Under the pieces are notes generated by a model. That model searched no databases. It worked only from the letters and a program-made list of their open reading frames with translations, and had not been told where the DNA came from. This document shows positions 61,195 through 64,000 of a DNA stretch of 64,000 bases, piece after piece. Source of the DNA: Chlorokybus atmophyticus (Eukaryota; Streptophyta; Chlorokybophyceae; Chlorokybales; Chlorokybaceae); NCBI GenBank assembly GCA_009103225.1, contig RHPI01002438.1, positions 1,088,812-1,152,811 of the forward strand, in the 5' to 3' direction. Position 1 is the first letter of the stretch; each line of letters opens with the position of its first letter. The translations under genes were made by a program, and so were the position numbers.

Positions 61195-62863
61195 CGCAAA
61201 GGTGACCAACTTTCGGTATGTATGTAAGCCTACTATCTATCTATGTAGCTCGCTATTCAACACCTGCATGCATAAGCACTAGTCAGCTAAACATCAGTTG
61301 TTGCACATTCTTGATGACCTCTCCTTGGCTTCTAACTCGAGTGATCAGATGGATACAACTTGAACAACATCTACCTGTACAAAAGTGATAGCAGGTGTTG
61401 CTGGCAGCGTTGTAGCGATGGCTTGGCTCGATTAATGGACATCGGGCGTCACTTACAACCACCGCCTGAAAACAAAAGGATAACACCTGAGACATTCTTA
61501 CTCGGTGTTGCTTGGCAGTGGGCTAACCAGCACGGTTGTAAGCAAAACAGAGTCATGCATTTCGACAAGTATGACAGAGCAACAGTTGTGCTAGATGCTT
61601 CTGACCTGGTCATTGCCATCCATGTTTATGAGACCAGTCGGGAGCATCCGCAAGCATTGGTGAAACATGCACTCTCCTAAACGTCATGAGCACGTCATGA
61701 AGTCATGAGTGCAACGCTCCCTGCGCGGAAACGCATTGGCAGCGTCATCATCACATTGCAAGCACCATTAACTACATGCAATGAAGAAAGAGAAAGAGAC
61801 ACACAACACTTGACTGTTCGCATGGAATGCATCTTGTCATAACAGCCCTCGCAAACAGCATCCAACACTTCTAACGTAGGATGGCAAAAACACAGGTGAG
61901 AATCAAACAGACACGTACGTGCATACGCATGCAAATACACGTGTGTTAGCTGCTTACATGCACACATATACGTACAAGCAGCAGCACGCGCACATCACAC
62001 AGCTTGGGAGTGCCTGCTTGTGCTGCAATCTGCAAGCCATACGAGCAACTGCACCTGTCATGCATCGCAGTCCATGATTCTAACAACACGAACTCATGCT
62101 AGGTAAGAATCTGCACCCCACTTGCTGTGGTACACCACAGCAACCAAGACCACAATGCACACAATATACATTTAGTACACACAGGACACGCATAAGTCAC
62201 ACCATAAACACAATGCACGAACGATGCACACACTATGTGCAACACGCAATGCACATGTAATGCAGACACATCCAAGCCGCAATTCAATCTAACCAAATCA
62301 GAATCAGATCTCAGGCTGGCCATCAAACTTAAACGCCCACTCGGGTTCCAACTCACCGTATGGTTGATGGGTGTGTCACCAATACCACGCCTGGCTTCAG
62401 TCTAGACAGGCCGAACCCGTGCCACCTCTCCGCATTTCCGCCTCATGACGCCTGCATTAGCTCTGATATGCTACGCTGCCACACTGTGGCTAAACTGTGC
62501 AACCTTTCGAGCTATATCAGGTCATTAACAGGATGGCTTGAGAATCACTACTCCCAGCAGAGGCAACATACACTCCCTCTCTCCAATGACCACCACCACT
62601 ACCACAAGCACAAGCGCCCTGCCGCCGCCGCTAGTTTTTGTCAACCCTGAATTTGTATTTGTATTTGTATTTCCGCCCGTGTTGGCTATTTGCGTGACAC
62701 TTGGCCAAAAAACAAAAATGCAAAAAGAAAGGAATGGAAAGGAAAGAAAAGGAAAGGAAACCCTAATCGGCTCAGTTTAGGATCACAATTGCTGATATGG
62801 ATCGGCTTGGATCAGTGTTACTTGTGATCGCAGTGATCACAGTCTGCGGCCTGGTCGCTGGCG
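61195..62863. promoter_or_regulatory. divergent intergenic region UVR / SPRING1-like
   Basis: This 1.7 kb holds both 5' regions. An ATTTGTATTTGTATTTGTATTT tandem lies near 62648-62670 and GGAAA repeats near 62730-62760. A 106-codon plus frame ending at 61680 lacks recognisable features. No gene is called. Confidence 0.4.
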
Positions 62864-64000
62864 ATGGCGCCAGCGGCGGCGGCGGCGGCGGTCGCCTTGT
62901 TGTGGGTGACGGCCTTGCTGCTTTTGTCATTGGGAGATCTGAGCATCTGTGACGCCGCTGCCACGCAGACAACCTCCTCCGCTGCCGCCGCCACCGCCGC
63001 CGCCTTGCGCTCCAGGCCACGGGGCGGAGGCTGGGCTAACGGTGCAGGCGGCGGCGGCGGTGGTGTGGGTATAGGTGTCGGTGTAGACGTCGCCGCCACC
63101 CGCGCGGACGCCCGAACCGCCGCCACGCACAGGCTGAAGGATGACCTCAGCGTTGGCGCCACCCTTAGCGACAAGCACCAGGCCAGAACTGCGCCCCCAC
63201 AACAACAACAACAAGAGTCTACTAAGCCCACCCGGCAAGCGAAGAGAGGTGATGATTGTGAGAACACAAGGCAGGGCCGCAGCCTCATCACAGACGACAG
63301 AGGCAAGTGTCATGGCTTACATTGCTTATAGACATCAACCGCTATGTCTGCATACAATGTCTGCGTCATCACAAAGTTTCAAGTCTCACACGCACACATG
63401 CTATAGCCGGTAGTCTAGAGCATCCACCTCATGGCATTGTGTGCGTGCAGGGTATGTGTGTCCTGTGCAGCGTGTTGACGTGACAACCGGTTGCTGTCGG
63501 GTTGGTGGCATCGTCAGCGCTGTCAATAGCGACACGTATAAAGAGGAGGAGCCGAGGTACTCGTGCCGCGGTTGCGACGCCGAAACGGGCTGCTGCGACG
63601 AGTTTGAGTTCTGCGTCGCGTGCTGCTTGAAACCCCAGCGGAATATCGCGCATATTGCCCTCGGCACCTCAAGGTGCGCGGACGTGGGGGTGTTATGCAT
63701 GAGTGCATATGTGCCTGCTTGCGTGCGTGGGTGTGCGTGTGGATGTGTCAGCGCGGGTGCGCACAAGTGTGTGAGTGTGCGTGTTGTTGCTTGTGTGTGT
63801 GTTCGTATGCTGGCGCACGCGCGCACACGTGCACACACGTGCATTAGTCTAGTGTGTGTATGCATACGCGTGCGTGCATTTGTATGTGTGTGTGGTTGTA
63901 GTCATGCCACTCCGTACCGCAAGCTGATTAGGTTCATTGCACCAACAGGGGCCGAACACCCAACACGGGCACTTTCAGCGCAGTCTTTGACTACTGCCGC
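62864..64000 (+). CDS. SPRING1 / C12orf49-like protein (DUF2054), partial
   Basis: Homologue of animal SPRING (C12orf49), a Golgi membrane protein needed for SREBP activation; the plant and algal role is unknown. Exons 62864-63302, 63451-63673 and 63949-64000 are seen, and the gene runs past the window. An N-terminal signal-anchor (about 5-25) precedes a low-complexity Ala/Gly/Gln stretch. The conserved core follows: CENTRQGRSLITDDRGYVCP, GCCRVGG, SCRGCDAETGCCDEFEFCVA then CCLKPQ, and TFSAVFDYCR at the window edge. Human SPRING has the same order (GRLLITDERGYVC, CCDGCWPNGCCSAYEYCVSC). Intron 1 uses a GC donor (AGAG|GCAAGT), required to restore RGYVC. A rival ATG at 62797 opens another signal-like frame but does not reach the core. 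Confidence 0.88.

Noticed and set aside
61360-61680. 106-codon plus frame upstream of the SPRING1-like gene
   Set aside because: Non-ATG start, no family features, isolated in intergenic DNA.
62797-62943. Alternative start of the SPRING1-like gene at an upstream ATG with a signal-like sequence
   Set aside because: That frame ends at a TGA before the conserved cysteine core; the ATG at 62864 is in frame with the core.
1-64000. CRISPR arrays, bacterial operons, prophage or rRNA genes
   Set aside because: The window is intron-rich eukaryotic nuclear DNA. No regularly spaced repeats of CRISPR type, no operon-like gene packing and no rRNA sequence were seen.

Overview
This is nuclear DNA of a photosynthetic green-lineage eukaryote, most likely a green alga. 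I recognise a plastid isoprenoid enzyme (IspE), the photosynthetic electron-flow protein PGRL1, and several plant-type proteins: a PPR-CBS fusion, a five-finger CCCH protein of the ZFN/HUA1 type, a bifunctional uridine kinase/UPRT and a DUF2358 protein. An augmin subunit (HAUS1) would fit a streptophyte alga better than a Chlamydomonas-type chlorophyte, but that is inference and I cannot name a species. Genes are intron-dense: fourteen full or window-truncated models carry about 110 introns. Five of these use GC-AG borders, all with GCAAG[A/T] donors. All exon borders were read by eye from splice signals and reading-frame continuity.

Layout. 1-7051 is gene-free, with a diverged direct repeat (596-1336 and 4800-5515), a MITE-like element, a miniature LTR (TRIM-like) element, perfect hairpins and an assembly gap. 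7052-10192 (-) is SRP receptor alpha. 10847-12937 (+) is uridine kinase/UPRT. 13712-16401 (+) is a secreted sphingomyelinase-type phosphodiesterase. 16402-18313 holds a second TRIM-like element and a gap. 18314-23056 (+) is a PPR-CBS protein; one of its introns contains an identical copy of SRPR exon 1 next to a lone N. 23620-25352 (-) is a DUF2358 protein, head-to-head with IspE (25440-28235, +). 29179-30300 (-) is an unidentified gene, head-to-head with HAUS1 (30542-32294, +). 33034-33841 (-) holds the last exons of an unidentified gene that runs into an assembly gap. 35904-43571 (-) is a 30-exon strawberry notch/FORGETTER1 helicase. 44828-46697 (+) is the tRNA thiolase CTU1. 48138-50332 (+) is PGRL1. 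51093-54321 (-) is the CCCH protein. 54322-58962 is gene-poor and partly AT-rich. 58963-61194 (-) is a UVR-motif, cysteine-rich protein. 62864-64000 (+) is the 5' part of a SPRING1/C12orf49 (DUF2054) homologue that runs off the window.

The genes do not form one pathway; this is an ordinary mix of housekeeping and plastid genes. The less ordinary content is the TRIM-like pair, a recurrent set of unrelated perfect hairpins, the GC-AG introns and the suspicious 367-bp duplication.
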